DNA of 64,000 nt from Panaeolus papilionaceus (Eukaryota; Basidiomycota; Agaricomycetes; Agaricales): assembly GCA_015501605.1 (NCBI GenBank), contig JADNRZ010000045.1:95862-159861 (forward strand). The letters run 5' to 3'. Made by a program: the position numbers and the translations under genes. Each line of letters starts with the position of its first letter. Position 1 is the first letter of the stretch. The notes under the pieces were generated by a model that saw nothing but the letters and a program-made list of their open reading frames with translations, made no database searches and was not told the origin of the DNA. Below are positions 44,619 through 58,003 of this stretch, in pieces.

Positions 44619-45498
44619 GACAGGATAAAATAATGTCTCAGGACGAATATTCAGACCGAACTTGCAGAAACACTGGTTCCCTAGCCTCACTGCACTTTCT
44701 AGTTGGCGAGTGTCAGTTGGACAGTACCGACGATCTCGATATCGATGTGGAGGTGGAAAAAGTTCCTATCAACATTCATAGCTGCAAGGGCGATGTAGTA
44801 GCGCGAAAGAGAGTTAGGTTGTCGCCGCGAAAACTGGTTGTGAATACGCCATTCATTAACCACAGCCCCACATTGTGCGAGGGATGGTTTTGGATAGGGG
44901 AGATGCAAGGTCCTAATTGCTCCAGACTATTCATACCCATGGTGATTCTTCCCTTGTGAAGTATGCCAGTCAGGCGTGTGTCAATATAACCGTCAAGTTC
45001 TATTCCATTCAATACGATGAAACTATAACTAAACTACGATCAAGGCATAATGAGCCTGGACTAGATGGCGAGAAAAAAAAAATAGCCTTTGGGGTTGTGA
45101 GACCGTAAAATGAAAAATAACGACATAACACAAGGAGGAAGGAGATGAAATAGAAAGACGACGGATGAAGAAACATCATAGGAAAGGAAATAAATTAGAA
45201 AAGAATCAAAGTACAACATCAGCGGAAGGCAAAGTACGCGAATGAGAGGAAAGAAAAAAAAAGCTGAAAACACTAGCAAAGGGAATAACAATAAGCTAAG
45301 TTGTAAGTAATAATGTGTGTAGTAGTAAGGACAACGAGGGGAGAGAAGATGCGAAAAGAAAAACCATGAGGGGCGTAGGGAGAATATACATAGCATATGG
45401 AATAGCACATACAGTCATATCATAACATATGATGGGGGAGGGGGTAAAGACCGTGAAAAGGAGAGAGCATACAACACACTGCAACAGGACACTACCAA
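44619..45498. other. intergenic; 3' side of the Set3-like gene
   Basis: Frames of about 70-125 residues exist on both strands at 44582-45012 without recognisable similarity. From 45060 to 45480 the sequence is purine-rich on the plus strand, fitting the 3' UTR and downstream region of the minus-strand Set3-like gene. Confidence 0.4.
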
Positions 45499-48400
45499 CT
45501 ACCTCCTCCAACCATCTCCCCAACCACCATACTTTCCCCTCGACGACATCCCACCACGATACCTCCCCAACCCAGGTCCACCCCCAGTATAGTGTCCATC
45601 CCTCGCATCTCTTCCATCCCTGGCATCACGATCCGACCCATCCCGATGAGCAGATGGTGAATCCCAACGACTCCCACCTGGCAAACAACGATCACGATCT
45701 CGGGCAAGACTGGCATCGCGTTCCCTGTCCAGGTCATCCTTGTGGCGATCCCGCATCTGGGATGCAGGACCGCGAGGGATGAAATGCTCTGCACCGTTCC
45801 CGTTTGCGGTGGGTGTGGATGGACCGTTGGTAGAACTGGTGTTGGGGGTGCCGTTACTCCCGTCTGTGGAACCGGATGTGTTGGGAGGGTTGGACCATGA
45901 AGGGTACGGGTGATGAGGGAGATATTGCGCGTAGGGAGGTCGTGCGTTAGGTGGTTTGTTGTTAATACTTTGCCTCAGTGCACGAGGAGCTGTGGGTGGA
46001 ACTTGGCCGTAGTTGGAAGGCATGCTTGATGGCGTGGAGGGAGTTGTGACAGGTTTTTGGATTTGTCCAAGGAGGGTTGGAGGTTTGCCTGATGTAGGCG
46101 TAGATGCGGATGCGGAAGTAGGGGTAGTAGAAGAGTCAGCGTCAGAGGCCACACCGTTGGGCCTTAACACGCCTGGACGGGAAGGTAACGTAGGCTTAAT
46201 AGAGAATGAACGTGGATGAGTTGGGGGTGAATGTGATGGCGTATGTTGAGCGTGATTGGCAACGTTCGGGGCAAACGGGTAGCTTGCCTGCCTGAAGGGG
46301 AACGGGACAACACCACGTTTGGGAGCTATGGGGTTTGTACTTGACGGCTGAGGGGTGTTGAATGAAGAGGAATGGGGATTGTGTGAAGTTGAAGGATGAG
46401 GCGCAGACGAGGCAGAATCTATTTTAAAACAAGACGTCAGATAAATCATAAGAACAGATTAAAAAAAAAAAGAAAACATACGTCGTCTACCATCACCCTC
46501 ACTCTCATGCTCCCCAATTTCTCCGTCTTCCTGGCTCTGCCTCCTCGCGTGAGCAGAAGTCATCCTCTCCGAGTTCATGGTGGTAGGCATATTGTACCTG
46601 TAAAGCATCCTAGGGCCATTTACTGGTGAGTGGTTTATCGTCATGGTCGGGGACGACAACGAGGACGACGCAGGTGGTGGTGATGCTTGCCAATTCCTGG
46701 CATCGGGATGAATAGGTGACGCAGGTGCCAAACTCAGAGGTGATGGTGCACTAGGAGCTGGTGCATATACCGTTGAACGACCTGACGATGCTGAGGGAGG
46801 TGGAGGTGTGCTGAGTTTTCGCGTTGGAGCGGAGGAAGGTAGTGGAGCTGATGACGTGGCAGATAAGGACGAGGGCTGAGGGGCAGCAGTGACGGGCGAG
46901 GGTGGTGATGGAGGTTTCCTGGAGAAACGGTGCTCCTCGCTGAGGATGGCGGGTGAAGCTGTTGCTTTCCGGTTGGCAAAGTTCATCGCTGCGAGTGACA
47001 CGTCAACAAGCTCCTTCTTTGCGTCCTTGGTTGTAATGTCAGGAGACTGCGACAGAGGCGACGGCGCAAGACTATGGGAAGGAGGAACGCCGAGTCCCAA
47101 ACCCAAACCAAGAGTTGAAGGAGGGACAGGGGAGAGGGAGTGAATAGGCGTAGATGAGTGCCCATTGGTAAGGTGCATGTTCAACGACCCAACGCCGATG
47201 AGTGGTGACAGCGCATGGTGAGCTGGCGAGTCCAACAGCTTCTTGTGGTCCTTGGACACCGCCGAGGAAGGATGAGACCCATCTTTGATTTCCCTCATCG
47301 TCAACAACGGCGACAAGTTCTCCTTGGTCGCATTAGGGTGCCGTCCATTCATACTCTCCTCATCCACCTTCATCGCGTCGTCCTTGTCCTTCCGCAGCAC
47401 CTCATGCTTATCAACCACCATCCCATCCTTCTCTTCAGCCTCCCCAACAACGCTGATCGTGCTCAAAGGCGAGGCCGTCGCGCTAGATATAACCCCAACA
47501 CTGCCTCCCAAGCCCAACCCCAAACCAACCGTCTGACCATCAACAAGGGACGTTCCTGGACCTGCAGAAATTCCAAGAGAGAGAAGAGGCGCTCCAGGAG
47601 GAGCAGAAGATGTCGAGTTTTCTGATAGGCCCGGTGTAGGGGTTAGGGTGGCAGCCTGAGCTGCTGTAGGAGTCAAAGTCGCCGCTGGCCCTATGGTAGG
47701 TGTGAGGTTCACCGAGGATACCCCAGATGCGGCTGACATCGTCCCTGCTCCCAATCCTGCACCAGAAATGGGTGCCAGAGAAGATCCAGGACCCAAGGTT
47801 GGTGTCAACGTCGCCCCAGGGCCAGCGGTCGGCGTCATCCCTCCTGCAGTGGGGGTCGTCGCGCCCTGCCCTTGTCCCTCCTCCTTCAACTTCTTCTTCC
47901 TCGCGATAAACTCCGCCAATGACAATTTCTTCTTCGTCGCAGGGACAGGCGTAGCCTCTGGTTCAGGTTCTGCCTCGGGGGTTGAGGTTGAGACAGGTTC
48001 TGTGGTAGATGAGAGTGACTCTGTGGGTTGAAGTTCCGATACGGGTTTGTCCTCGAATTTCTCCTCTTCTTCCCTTTCCTCCTCGTGGCCTTTTCCTTCC
48101 ACCACTCCCTCCATCGCGTCTCCAGCTGACTTGACACTCCAAGTTGGACTCGTCAAGCTGGGAGAGTTTAGTTCAGGTGGTTGAACAAGAGCTTTGGTGA
48201 GGTCGGTATCAATCCTGGATGGTCGCTGACGTGGAGAAAGAGCCAGGGATTTGGCAGGTGGTGAGACTAGGAGGGTAGCTGAGAGTTGTTCAAATGAACT
48301 AGCGAGTGCGAGTGAAGGTTTCTGAGGCTTGGGCGAAGCTGAATGAGCAACATGAGTAGAGTGGCCATTGACAACAGCATCGGGGTTGGAAGACGCATTC

Positions 48401-51400
48401 TCATCGCCCTCAGGTGGCAACACTTGAAGTTGGGGAATGGGAGATACTTCAGGAGAAACAGAACGTGTTGAGGGTGAAGACGCGGGAGGCTCAGAGAGTG
48501 GGGGCGAGGAACGGGGAGGTGAAATAGATTCGGGGTGGGAAATCACGATATGGGGCTGAGGAACATCTACAGGTAAGCTGCCGACATCCTTCTCCTCCTC
48601 GACAGCCTTCTGAACCGGTAGCGGTGGTTCGTGTTCGTCCTCTGTCTCATCCCCATCTCCTTCTCCGATCGTCGTGGTTATGGGAGGTGGTGGTGGTACG
48701 GGTTCAACCGTGACGACTGATGACGTGTCACTGATAACGGTCGTTGCGCTGGATCGTGGAGGTCCTATACTCGTCGCACTAAGCGGGGGTGGTCCAACAC
48801 TGCTAGCACTCAACGGCGTTACCGCTCTCTCCTCTTTGCCGGCCATGCTCTCTGCGGATTGAGAAGATGCAGGAGGTGAATTCATAGCTGGTGGTTCAGG
48901 CGTCGCTGAAGATGCTCGCGAGCCTTCGCCAGGACGAGGTGCTGTCCTTGTTGCAGTTGCTGACGTTGGTTGAGAGGGTGATGAAGGTGATGTTGTCCTC
49001 AATGTTGAAGGCGTAGCAGTAGGTTGTTCTGTGGGTGGATTTTCAACCAGCGGCGAGGCAGGCTGCGCGTCGTCCATCACCACGTCTCCCGCTTCATCCC
49101 GATGACCAGGCACCTCAACCTCAACACCTTTTTGAGCGCCATCTACCTGCATCTTCTCCTCGTCACCCTTTCCAACAACCTCCTCTTCTCGCTGCTCCAA
49201 AACCTCAACAACAGGAACAACAACCTTCCTCGCCTCTTCAGCCGATGAGATGGTCGTTGGATCCAGAGACGCGGGCATTGGAGGAGGTGGCATAGCGAGC
49301 ATCGCGAGCTCGTCTGTAAAAAATTAAAAAAAATCCATGGACGTTAGAAAGGAATTTTGTAAAATTAAAATAGAAATGATGAAAATAAACGTACCCTCAC
49401 TCAGAACCCTCTTCTCCTTATCCTCCACTGTGGTCTGGGTCTTCATCATGTCGTCCTCCCTCTTCTTCTCCACGACACCCTTCATCCACTTCTTCCTCAT
49501 CCTCGGATGAATCCTCTCCTCCTGCGTACCAGGATCAAAAGGTCTGAGGTCGTGTTGCTGCCGCTGTGGATCCAACGTTGTATTTCTTCCTATAAAAAAT
49601 AAAGAAAAACATCAGCGCTATCCTATAAAATCCGGACCAAGAGACCCAAAATAAAATAAAACCAACCCTCGTCAACAACCTTATCAACAACCACCCTCTC
49701 CTTGCCCTTTCCCTTCCCTGTCGGCCTTGCCTCACTATCCACATTCCCCTTCACAACTCTCGGCGGAACCATCTCCATCCCTCCCAACCCTCCACTCCCC
49801 GGCACCCTCTCTCTCGTTCTAAACCCCCTCCTCTTATCAGTCCCCACCAATGGCCCCAAATCAGCCCCTTCCCTGCCGTGCGTCGCATCCAACGCCATAC
49901 TCAACGCCTCCGCCCACATATTCGCCTCCAAACTCATCCCATTTTCGCGTGACGATGATGTTGGGTGCGATGAGGACAGAGGAAAAGGTATTGAGGTGCT
50001 TTGCACGAATGCTTTCATGCGTGATAATACGCAGCTTTTACTTGCTGCGCCGCATGCGCATGTAGCGAATGTGGAAGAGAGAGCATGGAGGATGTTGGCC
50101 ATCTGGTTCCGTAGTGTGAGGATCTGAGAAGGACTGGAGGATGCAGGTGGTGCGCTGTAAGTTAGAAATGAGTTGTTCGTTTGATGTATTAAATAAAAAA
50201 GACGAAGTTAAGAAAAAAGATTCAAGGAAAAAGACAATACTGACCTAAACATCCCCGGCGCATCCATGAGCGCAGGTAAAAGATGCACCACATTCCCATC
50301 GTCCCATTCCCAGCCTAGCACAACCTCCTCGTTGGCCTTCAAATCCCTCGTCGCAAAGAGCGCAAATCCCAACGTCGTATCATCCTCGTCCCCAGCCTTC
50401 TCTTTGCCCTTCCCAACGACCTTCTTCTCGCCCTCGCCCTCCCGCCCATCCACAACCATCTCCTCGCCCTCCTTTTCCTTCTCTTTCCCCTTAACCATCT
50501 CCACCTTGCCTTTCCTCCTCCTCGCCTTCCCCTCCCTACACAACACAGGCTTCAACACCGCATTTGGCACACACCCACTCCGCACCCATCTCGCCTCATT
50601 CCCCACACACCTCCCGTCCAGACTCAAATCCAACGGCGGACCCATGAGGTGCACAAATGGTCGTGGCATGCCTAGGTGCGCGTATGAGTTGAGCGGGTCG
50701 CGGAGGTAGGACGTGGAGGTTGATATTCGTGATTTCAGAGGGATGATGAGCGAGTTGGAGGGGAGAGGTGTGGTGGTATGGAGTGCATAGGATGGAGGGA
50801 GGATAGAAGGATGAGACGATGTATATGAGGGCGATAATAACGGCTGCGCAGAAATGATATTTTGAGGAATGGGCTTGAGTTTGGTGGTGGAATTGAGGAT
50901 AGGTGATGAGGACGACGCGGGTTGGGGAGATGAAGATGAGGGGTCTTCAACAAGAGCCGTGATGCCTCGCCAATTCTTTGCGTGAAGACGCAATTTTTGA
51001 CGGGTTTCATCGTCAGTGACGATGTCCTCTCGGATATGAACATAAGCCTGATTCCAAGGCTCGTCAATCTCCACATGCTCCTCCTCCCCCGTGGTTGTCG
51101 TTGCTCCAGCTACTCCAGGCGCAGGTGTCGTGGTCGTCGGTGTCATAGTCGTAGTCGCAACCGCAGTCGAAGTAATGGCCGTTAGTGGAGTAACAACACC
51201 ATTAGGAGCAGGATTAGCACCACTATTCCTCCTCTTCCTCTTATTCCCCATCGTCGCATCTGCATTGCCCACTGGCGCACTCGTCTTCCTTCCCCTCCTC
51301 CCACCCTCAACGCTCCCAACCGGACTCCTCCTCCTTCCATCCCCACCCTCACCTCCCCCACTTGTACTGGCCACAATCGCCCCTCCTCCCCCTCCTCCTC

Positions 51401-52730
51401 CTCCCCTCGCAGCCATCTTGCCCTTCATAATCTCCCTAGCCCTCACCGCCATCCCAGGACTCCTCGGCTCGCACCTCCAGCACCTAAACTCGATATCACT
51501 CGCCGCATTCTGGCCCTGCCCCGATGGCGGAAAATTGAAACAAGCCATATGACACCACCGCCCGCATTCGTCACATGCAACGCTGTACCCGTCGTCGATG
51601 TTGATGGCACATATGCAGTCAATCCCGTCAGTAGAGGTAGGCTCCGCTGCGACAGTTGTGGGTTGGGAGGGTGGCATGGATGAGGGTGGAAGGCTGTTGG
51701 ATATAGGTGGTGGTGGGTCGGGTGGTGGGAGGGGTTTTGATTTTCGGCTGGGTGGGGTCGTTATTGGCATTGCTGGTATTGGGGGAGGTGGTGGTGAGAT
51801 GGGTGTGGGTGGTGGCATAGATCCACGTAAATAGAGTGAAGGGGATGACACTCTCCCTTTTCCTGTCGCTGTCGTCGTCGTTGGCGGAGGTGGTGGTTGT
51901 GGATAGGGATTAAATGACGCTGTATGAGGACCGGACGTCGAAGATGAAGACGTAGGGCGTGAGCTGGGCCTATGATGAAAAGTATCCATCGATGTTGATG
52001 ATGGACTCTTCTGAGGCTGCGCCGTCGTTGATGTCCTCCCCAGAGGTGTACCCATGCCCAGCCTTAAGATCTCCCCTTCATCCCTCTGCGCGCTAACCCT
52101 GCCATACCCGACCCCAAACCCCTGCACCTCCCTCGCCATTCCCAGCCCAATCCCTGGCTCTCGTCCATCCCTCATTGACCCCATGTCTCTCCCCTCCCCT
52201 GGCGCAATTCCGCCTCTCAGTGCCCTTCCTGTCTCATACCCCTCGTCAAGAAGCACAATTTTACGTTTGGCTGGTATTAACGGAGATGACGAGGGTGGGC
52301 CTAGGATGGAGTTGAGGGTTGCGCTGGATGTAGGTGGTGGGAAATGGTGGGGGTGCAAGTGTTGTTGTTGCTGATGTGAATGCGGGTGCGGTGATGAGGA
52401 GCTTGAAGGCGGGCTATGCTGTCGTGAATGCGGGTGGTGCTGAAAATGGTGATGCTGGTGAGGTGGTGGAGGGGGAAATGAGACAGGAGAACCCGTTGTT
52501 GTCGTGGTGGTGGTCGTTGTTGATGAGGAAGACGAGTGATGCTGATGCTGATGTAGACTTCGCTGTTGCTGTTGTTGTTGAGACGGGTGTGGTTGATACG
52601 CTGCTTGCTGTCCTCCTGCTAGCCCCAAGCTCGCCGCTGACGACGACGATGACCCCGCTCCGTTCATCCCAGAACTCCCCATCCCCATTGAAAGCAATCC
52701 AAGCGCTGCTTCCTGCGCATCCATGCTCAT
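45499..52730 (-). CDS. SET3: Set3-like PHD + SET domain chromatin protein
   Basis: Five exons: 52730..50245, 50154..49667, 49589..49395, 49313..46482 and 46418..45499. They sum to 6921 nt (2306 residues), with matching phases at every junction. The start is set at MSMDAQEAALGLLSMG, the first ATG of the frame. A low-complexity His/Gln/Ser/Pro N-terminus leads to a PHD finger at ~370-418 (CICAINIDDGYSVACDECGR-WCHMACF...CWRC). An atypical SET domain follows at ~555-815, with CVGNEARWVRSGCVPNAVLK, a Lys/Glu-rich insertion, then GFALFATRDLKANEEVVLGW. The third exon (KKWMKGVVEKKRED) is basic. The rest is disordered and Ser/Pro-rich with an RDR/RGG-type end. PHD-SET with this motif set is the Set3/MLL5 type, which acts as a scaffold of a histone deacetylase complex in yeast rather than a methyltransferase. 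By homology it should be nuclear. Confidence 0.85.
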
Positions 52731-54143
52731 CCTCAGTTTCTCTCTTTCCTTCAATCTTTTTCACAAGAAAAAACACAGCGTCTCCTCAAAATACGAATGT
52801 CCCTTTAAAGACGCATATATGCGTCCTAAAATCAAGAAAAAAAAATCAGAAAGCCGTAAAAACACAAGGTTAAATGTCCTGTACTTGCCGATCTCGTCCT
52901 AAAGGATTTAATCAAATAAAATGGGTAAAAACCTCCTCCTAGTGGGCTAAATAACGCAAAATAATCGTAATGTTAGTGTTGGAGAGAGGGAGAGAGATGG
53001 TAGAGACGAGTGTTTGGAGGGGATGCTGGAGACAATACTATGGAAAGAGGGAACACTTGTATGTCTGTGTTTGTGTCAGCCGTTGTTTGCGTTGATTGTG
53101 TTGACACAACCGTCATGTGAAGCCCATCAGTCAGCGGAAATGACCGGTCATGCGACTTGGGCGCCGGCGCTTATGCTACATCTTTGACGCGCGCTCATTA
53201 TGCGACAATGTGCACATGCTTTAATACAGCACATTACCATTACTTTAACTCGAGGACTATGAACGCAAGATACTGGGATCATTGCATAAGATATACAAGT
53301 CTCACTGCGAAGAATCAAGGAATAAAACAAGATCGACGTCCTTGACGACGCCTGTGTATAACTGCGCAAGTGGTCTGTTGATACGAATATAAAAAGGAGA
53401 ATGTCAAAAATAATGGCTTGGAGATACTGGTTTGAACATAGCATCACAATTTACTTGATATGCTTCTTGGTATCCAACAAATCATTGGCTTGCTACCATG
53501 TGCAATGACAACAGCGATCCTCTAAAATATGCCACCTTACGAGCACATTTGAGCACTGATTAACCACGTCACCCGCATTGAAAGTGTAAAGCCATGAACT
53601 CTCCGTTGATGTCGTCCATGTCATGTTCTATATTTTGCCTTACCGTGCCTTCAACACGAATCTCCACATCGACACTCATAATCGTCATCGTGTTTTCTTT
53701 CCCTCAGCTTCTGCATATTGTGACCAATCCAACTATATCGTCACGGTGATCACTCATCTCGCTTCGATGTCTCTTTCCATTTTCACCACGGATGGGGATT
53801 CAATTATGCTATGGGTGTTTCTCACGTATGTTGCACGACAGGGAATATATATATTTCATCGACACAAAATTATAAACGTTGAATGAGGGCCGATGAAAAT
53901 AATATCATGTACTTCATTTTGCAAATGAAAGCTGATCGCGACAGAATCAGTTTGAGGTCGACTCTGAACTACACTAATCTTACATTCTACAAGCCCAGCG
54001 AGCCTCGTGGTTGCATCACGATGGATGTCTTCATAACCCATAGTCGACACGTTGCGTCACACATCCGGAACGCTTATTAATTCGATAGAAACACGAACAA
54101 CGACTATTGGCACATTTCCGCACCTCTCATTCACTCCTCCATC
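52731..54143. other. shared upstream region of two divergent genes
   Basis: Holds the promoter/5' UTR of the Set3-like gene and of the gene at 54144. GA-rich 52980-53010. Short frames at 53148-53447 and 53623-54080 lack support. Confidence 0.45.
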
Positions 54144-55253
54144 ATGGCTGATTCGGCCACACGATCGACTCAAACCACAATCCCCAGCGAGAAGGCCACC
54201 AACTCACTAAATGTCAGGCAAAAATGGACGTCTCAAATCGGTGCTGTCGTCCGAACCGCCTCACAGCGTCTCTCCATTCATAAAAAGCACCCGCATGAGG
54301 AGTCCGTGGTCAAGGACGAAAAGACACCTGGAGAGCAGGCTTTGAAGAGGACGTCGTCTTGGATGAGCTCAATATCTGCATCCAAACAATCGCTCGTATC
54401 GCGACACTTGAAGCGCGACTCGACACGTGTAGTTATCACAACTCCTCAGCCGAAATCCAGTCCTTCCGCCACCTCCTCCCTGCACGAATCCATGGTGATC
54501 ATTCCGCTCACACCTGCAGCTGAGGAAATCGTGGCCCCTACATCGTCTCTCGAAACGAACGCGCGCCCTCTCCTCTCCCCTTCTCTTATCGCAGAATCGA
54601 AAGAGGGGTCCACAGACAAGTCGGACCCCGTTCTGGTCCAGGTTAACCTTGACGGATCTATTGTAGAATTGGTCATTTCTCCCGAGGAAGAGGACGACGC
54701 AGCTGCGCCAGCACTGCCTCTCAACGCAGCGTCTGCTAACACTGCGGCTGCGGAACGTGCTGAAGACGTGGAAGTCACTGATAGTCCTGTTATTGTCGCC
54801 ACTCCAGAGCCCGCCACTACCAATGACATCGCCAGAGCTGAAGCTGAACAACGAATTTCAGATGAGGACCAGAACATCCTCGACTCGATGCTCCTTCCGC
54901 ATGAAGACGAAACGTTCGCTATTCATATCATTTCACGACCCGAACCACTCTCTCAGTCTGCGTACAATCCACGGCCGTTAGATGTCGCCCCCATGCTCAG
55001 ATCGCCCTTGAACGATAATACCCCCACTACAACAGAGACTCTCGTCGGAGTCAGCAACGATCCATCCATGCGTAAGATCATCATAACCGCTGCTGTTGTC
55101 TCTGTCGTCGCCGTAGCAGGCGTTGGTGCCATACTGGTATACACAGGCGTTATTTCTGGTATCAGCTTGGGAGGCATTGCAGGTGGGCTTGGAGGTTCGG
55201 CTCGAATCTTCGGATGGAAAGGGAGGCGCATCCCTACGGGCCAGAGTGGGTAA
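54144..55253 (+). CDS. disordered protein with a C-terminal membrane anchor, unknown function
   Basis: 369 residues, single exon, starts MADSATRSTQTTIPSEKATN. The first ~300 residues are Ser/Thr/Glu-rich and lack fold-like hydrophobic patterning, apart from 'VLVQVNLDGSIVELVISPEEE'. Residues ~323-355 are one hydrophobic Gly/Ala-rich helix (IIITAAVVSVVAVAGVGAIL), followed by a glycine run and a basic tail FGWKGRRIPTGQ, so a tail-anchored or single-pass topology is likely. Codon usage is regular, with strong third-position C. I do not recognise the family. Confidence 0.7.
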   Translation: MADSATRSTQTTIPSEKATNSLNVRQKWTSQIGAVVRTASQRLSIHKKHPHEESVVKDEKTPGEQALKRTSSWMSSISASKQSLVSRHLKRDSTRVVITTPQPKSSPSATSSLHESMVIIPLTPAAEEIVAPTSSLETNARPLLSPSLIAESKEGSTDKSDPVLVQVNLDGSIVELVISPEEEDDAAAPALPLNAASANTAAAERAEDVEVTDSPVIVATPEPATTNDIARAEAEQRISDEDQNILDSMLLPHEDETFAIHIISRPEPLSQSAYNPRPLDVAPMLRSPLNDNTPTTTETLVGVSNDPSMRKIIITAAVVSVVAVAGVGAILVYTGVISGISLGGIAGGLGGSARIFGWKGRRIPTGQSG

Positions 55254-56185
55254 ACGATCCTCGACTGTTATTACTTAAATCACCTTTCTTGCTTCATTTA
55301 TCGGGGGTTGTAGTACGATCTATATTTGTATAATAATGAGCGACTGTCTGTAACCCGCAACATACCTTTCTCATCACTCATTTTTTGAATAAAGATCGAA
55401 AATGGTAGCCGGAATGGAGGTATAGACTCCGGGAACGAAAACAAAGCGTAACATGTACTATTAGAATATATTTCGACGACAAGGAGGACATTCATATAGG
55501 GATACCGCCCTTTCAAATCTACTTTGAAGGACTGAGAACATTGTCGGAGCGTTACGCTGCGACATATAAGTGGATCTCGTTTACAACTTCACTGTGGAGA
55601 TAAAGTCCCTACCACCCAGCGCACCTTGGACTTTCTGGCCTTGTAAACCAATTTTTCGCAATTACAAGTGTCAGGTTCACCCTCAGCTTTAAAAGGGGCC
55701 CCGGATCGTGGTCCTCTCCAGCGAGGTATAACCAATATGTCGACGACTATCACATAAGGACTGCGATAGGGGATTTGCACAAGAGACTTCCGTCCCCATG
55801 TGAATCTCTTGTGTTACTGGTAAAACTATCCGCGTTAATAAACATACAAGCGGCACTGAAGTCTCTCCCAAAATATCGAGTGGCATGAGGTCAGAGGTGT
55901 CCTGATGCTGTCTTATATCTTCTTCAGCCGTTTTCGTTGTCTTTTTTTCTTCCAGAGATATCTCATACTCATTTCTATGGATCTCGAACAATCAAAACCC
56001 GCCCTTGATACGTCAGCCATCATGCATCATGAGTTACGACGCATCTGAGTGATAAATGGCAGAACAATTTAACGGTCGCGTTGTTTACAACTATTTGATG
56101 CATGAGTTGAACGCCAGATTTGGACAATACAGGTTGGCTCTGTTCCTCCATGTGTCGCGCTCGTCTTGTTCAATGTCAGCTCCTA
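55254..56185. other. intergenic
   Basis: 3' flank of the previous gene. No gene recognised; open frames are short. Confidence 0.4.
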
Positions 56186-56820
56186 CGGTTGACGGGAACC
56201 GCATGGTTGAACTTTCTTCGCTTTGCACATTCCAGTCGTCGGTTCCAGCTCGGCAATCAATGAGACCCCCTTTATGGGGGTCACACGCCCCTATTTCTGC
56301 CAATACAATGGTCACTCGACTAAAACCTGCTCCATATATTACAGTTAAAATGCATTTCCTAAACTTAATGGTAATATTGAATTGTACATGCTGAAGTGGG
56401 AAGCCAGGAGGAGTCGACAAATGACCCCGAAACGGGCTCCAAATGAGCATTACGGCTTTGACTGAATTGAACTGAAGTGAAACACCCACCCAGATGAGTC
56501 TGAGGGCAAGACTTTGTCTCAGAACATCCAATCCTTAGAAAGCGGAAATCCAATATGTAAGCGCTGATGTGCGCATGGGAGACCTCGGCGCAAGGTGAGG
56601 AGGAAAACAGCGAAAATAACAAAAAAACTGCTAATAGAGGTGCACAGACGGTGATGAGCACCGCATCGGTAATCCCTATTTATCTATTTTTCGATCATTT
56701 TCTGATTATTTCTGTTCGCATCGTTGCTTCGTTCGCGCGTTGCGCGCTCTTGATTTCCGTAGATTCGAGTATTTTATTTTGATTTCCATCATTTTCCATA
56801 GCATTATTCATATCATGTAC
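56186..56820 (+). repeat. long dispersed repeat, copy 1 (~635 bp)
   Basis: Strongly similar to 57279-58003 over its whole length. Both start CGGTTGAC(G/A)GGAACCGCATGG and contain GTACATGCTGAAGTGGGAAG and TCGGTAATCCCTATTTATC. Compared with copy 2 it lacks ~90 bp around the position of 57682-57770. No coding sequence; the class is unknown (possibly a non-autonomous LTR or SINE-like unit). Confidence 0.75.
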
Positions 56821-57164
56821 ATACATAGTTTACAACGAAAACAAGCTCTGAATTTCTCTTTCTCCCTCGTATCTCGTATTTCGTGTTCGTCTTTCGTCTT
56901 TCGTCGTTGGTGTACACCTCCGTTAACAGTTATTTCTGTAATCTTTGCCATATTCGTCCTTCGTATTCGCCCCATTTCACCTCACACTCATATTCTCTTC
57001 CCATCTCCTCATCTCCGTCTCTCTGTCATTGACCCAACGAACTGTGTCTCTCACTTTCCTTTTTCATCCCACCATCTCCCAGTTTCACCTTCACCACCTT
57101 TTTAAGCGATGTTTAGGGGTTGTTCCCTTTCACTACTTCATATATCCCGATTATAGGGGTGTTT

Positions 57165-57262
57165 TGATGCGATGAAGGGACACCCTTGTAGGTGCCGAGC
57201 AGGAGCCGAGGAGTTGAGCGCATAAAGCGAAAAAGTCCAACCATGCGGTTCCCGTCAACCGT
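57165..57262 (-). repeat. inverted partial copy of the repeat start
   Basis: The inverse of the first ~90 bp of the repeat (ends CCATGCGGTTCCCGTCAACC). It lies 16 bp from the start of copy 2, forming a head-to-head palindrome. Confidence 0.6.
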
Positions 57263-57278
57263 ATCTACTCTATCGTTA

Positions 57279-58003
57279 CGGTTGACAGGAACCGCATGGT
57301 TGAACTTCCTTCGCTTCGCACATTCTAGTCGTCGTTGCTTGCTCAGCAATCAATGATACCCCCCCTTCATGGGGGTCACACGCCCCTATTCCTGCGAGCA
57401 CAATGTTCACTCGACTGAAACCTACTCTATATATTACACTTAAAATCTATTTCATAAACGTGTATGTATATTGAATTGTACATGCTGAAGTGGGAAGCCA
57501 GGAGGAGTCGCCAAATGACTCTGAAACGGGCTCCAAATGAGCGTTACGGCTTTGACTGAGTTGAACTGAAGTGAAACACCCACCCAGATGACTCCGAGGG
57601 CCAGACGTTGGCTCAGAACGTCCAATCCTTAGAAAGTGGAAATCCAATATGTAAGCGCTGATGTGCGTGTGGGGAGACCCCGGCGAAAGGTGAGTGAGGG
57701 TGAGAGGATCGGATGGAAAGGGAGGGCTGTGACACGCCCCGTGAAGGGCAGATGGATGTGAGGTGAACTAAGGCAAAGAGGAGGGAGGAAAACGGCGAAA
57801 ATAACAGGACAAACCTCTAATAAAGGTGCACAGACGGTGGTGAGCCCCGCATCGGTAATCCCTATTTATCTATTTTTCGATCATTTTCTGATTATTTCTG
57901 GTCGCATCAGCGCTTCGTTCACGCATTGAGCGCTCTTGCTTTCCTTAGATTCGAGTATTTTATTTTAATTTCCATCATTGCCCATAGCATTATACATATC
58001 ATT
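57279..58003 (+). repeat. long dispersed repeat, copy 2 (~725 bp)
   Basis: Direct-orientation partner of 56186-56820, with an extra G-rich block at 57682-57770. Confidence 0.75.

Noticed and set aside
44582..45012. Frames on both strands upstream of the GTPase relic
   Set aside because: No family similarity; neither frame continues the relic's N-terminus.
47215..48862. Several plus-strand frames of 60-136 codons
   Set aside because: Shadows of the GC-rich, low-complexity Set3-like exon on the minus strand.
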